From contig CANPZT010000074.1 of the NCBI GenBank assembly GCA_947589135.1, forward strand, positions 1 through 5,753: a stretch of DNA of 5,753 nt. The letters are read 5' to 3'. How positions within the stretch are numbered: the stretch's first letter is position 1; every line of letters starts with the position of its first letter. A program made the translations under genes and the position numbers. Under the pieces are notes generated by a model. The model saw only the letters and a program-made list of their open reading frames with translations, searched no databases and was not told where the DNA came from. The stretch comes from an uncultured Clostridia bacterium. GTDB lineage: Bacteria; Bacillota; Clostridia; TANB77; CAG-508. Shown one piece after another: positions 4,769-5,753 of the stretch.

Positions 4769-5753
4769 ATGAAAACTATAGAAGAACTTCATAAGATTAG
4801 AAAAGATAAAAGAGAAGAATTGGATTTAAGAGTTAACACAAAATCAGATACTCGTGAAAAACATATTCTTGTTTGCCATGGTACTGGTTGTACATCTTCA
4901 AAGTCACCTGAAATATTAAAAAAATTTAGAGAAATTTTGAAAGAAAAAGATATAAAAAATGTAAGAGTTATTAAGACAGGTTGTTTCGGATTATGTGCTA
5001 AAGGTCCAATTGTTATTATTAGACCAGAAGATACTTTTTATGCAATGGTAACACCTGATGATTGTGAGGAAATTATACAAACACATATTATAGAAGGAAA
5101 CAAAGTTGAGAGATTACTTTGCAAAGATATTGATGGAAATGTTGTTGACAGATTAGATGACCTTGCTTTTTATAAGAAACAAAAAAGAATTGCTTTAAAG
5201 AATTGTGGAGTAATTAATCCAGAAGAAATTGACGAGTACATAGCTTTTGATGGTTATTTAGCTTTAGAAAAAGTTTTAACTGAAATGAAACCAGATGAGG
5301 TAATTAATGTTATAAAAGAATCAGGAATTCGTGGCCGTGGTGGAGCTGGCTTCCCAACAGGTAAGAAATGGGAATTAACAAAAGCATATGAGGATAAGCA
5401 AAAATATGTTGTATGTAATGCTGATGAGGGTGATCCAGGAGCATTTATGGATAGAAGTATATTAGAAGGAGATCCTCATTCTGTTTTAGAAGCAATGGCA
5501 ATTGCAGGATATACTATTGGTGCAAATAAAGGATTTATTTATGTAAGAGCTGAATATCCAATTGCTGTTCAAAGATTAAAAATTGCTATAAGTCAAGCAA
5601 GAGATTATGGTATTTTAGGAAAAAATATATTTGGAACTGATTTTAGTTTTGATATTGAAATTCGTTTAGGTGCAGGAGCATTTGTATGTGGAGAAGAAAC
5701 AGCACTTTTAGAGTCAATTGAAGGAAAAAGAGGTCAACCTAGACTAAAACCAC
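4769..5753 (+). CDS. hndC: HndC/HydB/NuoF-like FMN, NAD(P)H-binding hydrogenase subunit (3' end outside window)
   Basis: This subunit binds FMN and NAD(P)H and exchanges electrons with iron-sulfur clusters in soluble [FeFe]-hydrogenases; NuoF is its complex I relative. The frame stays open to the window end, giving 328 residues; HydB-type homologues are about 600, so about half is present. The N-terminal thioredoxin-like [2Fe-2S] domain has Cys36 and Cys41 in CHGTGC and Cys72 and Cys76 in TGCFGLCAKGP. The NuoF core follows: GRGGAGFPTGKKW (189-201, FMN/NADH glycine-rich loop), CNADEGDPGAFMDR (216-229) and LGAGAFVCGEETALLESIEG (300-319). The C-terminal [4Fe-4S]-binding region, and any ferredoxin domains, lie past the window. 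The ATG at 4769 has AAAGGAGGT at a normal distance. The fused N-terminal domain resembles Thermotoga HydB; in Desulfovibrio the equivalent is a separate gene, hndB, absent here. The catalytic hydrogenase subunit is expected next but is not seen. Confidence 0.92.
   Translation, partial: MKTIEELHKIRKDKREELDLRVNTKSDTREKHILVCHGTGCTSSKSPEILKKFREILKEKDIKNVRVIKTGCFGLCAKGPIVIIRPEDTFYAMVTPDDCEEIIQTHIIEGNKVERLLCKDIDGNVVDRLDDLAFYKKQKRIALKNCGVINPEEIDEYIAFDGYLALEKVLTEMKPDEVINVIKESGIRGRGGAGFPTGKKWELTKAYEDKQKYVVCNADEGDPGAFMDRSILEGDPHSVLEAMAIAGYTIGANKGFIYVRAEYPIAVQRLKIAISQARDYGILGKNIFGTDFSFDIEIRLGAGAFVCGEETALLESIEGKRGQPRLKP

Overview
The window is strongly A+T rich. Every gene lies on the + strand, has a strong AGGAGG-type ribosome site, and favours AGA for arginine and TTA for leucine. 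Together with class 1B dihydroorotate dehydrogenase (PyrD plus PyrK), the long 'type 2' OMP decarboxylase, a DUF975 membrane protein and HndA/HndC-type hydrogenase subunits, this points to an anaerobic, fermentative low-GC Firmicute of the class Clostridia, perhaps a gut commensal. The species cannot be named from this sequence.

Positions 1-3188 are the distal part of a de novo pyrimidine operon. It holds the C-terminal end of pyrC (dihydroorotase), a damaged pyrF (OMP decarboxylase), pyrK (electron-transfer subunit of dihydroorotate dehydrogenase B) and pyrD (its catalytic subunit). PyrC makes dihydroorotate. PyrD and PyrK oxidise it to orotate and pass electrons to NAD+. PyrF decarboxylates OMP to UMP. 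As written, pyrF cannot be translated as one protein: its 5' end lacks a usable open start and sits in the wrong frame, and an extra base near 694 shifts the frame mid-gene. The catalytic motifs are otherwise intact, so this is either very recent gene loss or clustered sequence error.

Positions 3189-4005 form a self-contained unit: a good sigma-A-type promoter, a gene for a small DUF975 multi-pass membrane protein of unknown function, and a strong intrinsic terminator.

Positions 4006-5753 begin a redox operon. A consensus-like promoter overlapped by a short perfect palindrome precedes an HndA/NuoE-like [2Fe-2S] subunit and then the first 328 codons of an HndC/HydB/NuoF-like flavoprotein with a fused N-terminal [2Fe-2S] domain. 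The pair probably forms the NAD(P)H-oxidising or electron-bifurcating arm of an [FeFe]-hydrogenase, whose catalytic subunit would be expected just beyond the window.

Nothing here amounts to a new biological system. The points most worth a second look are the broken pyrF, a 13-base motif repeated only in intergenic DNA, the palindrome over the hnd promoter, and alternative RNA hairpins abutting the hndC ribosome site.
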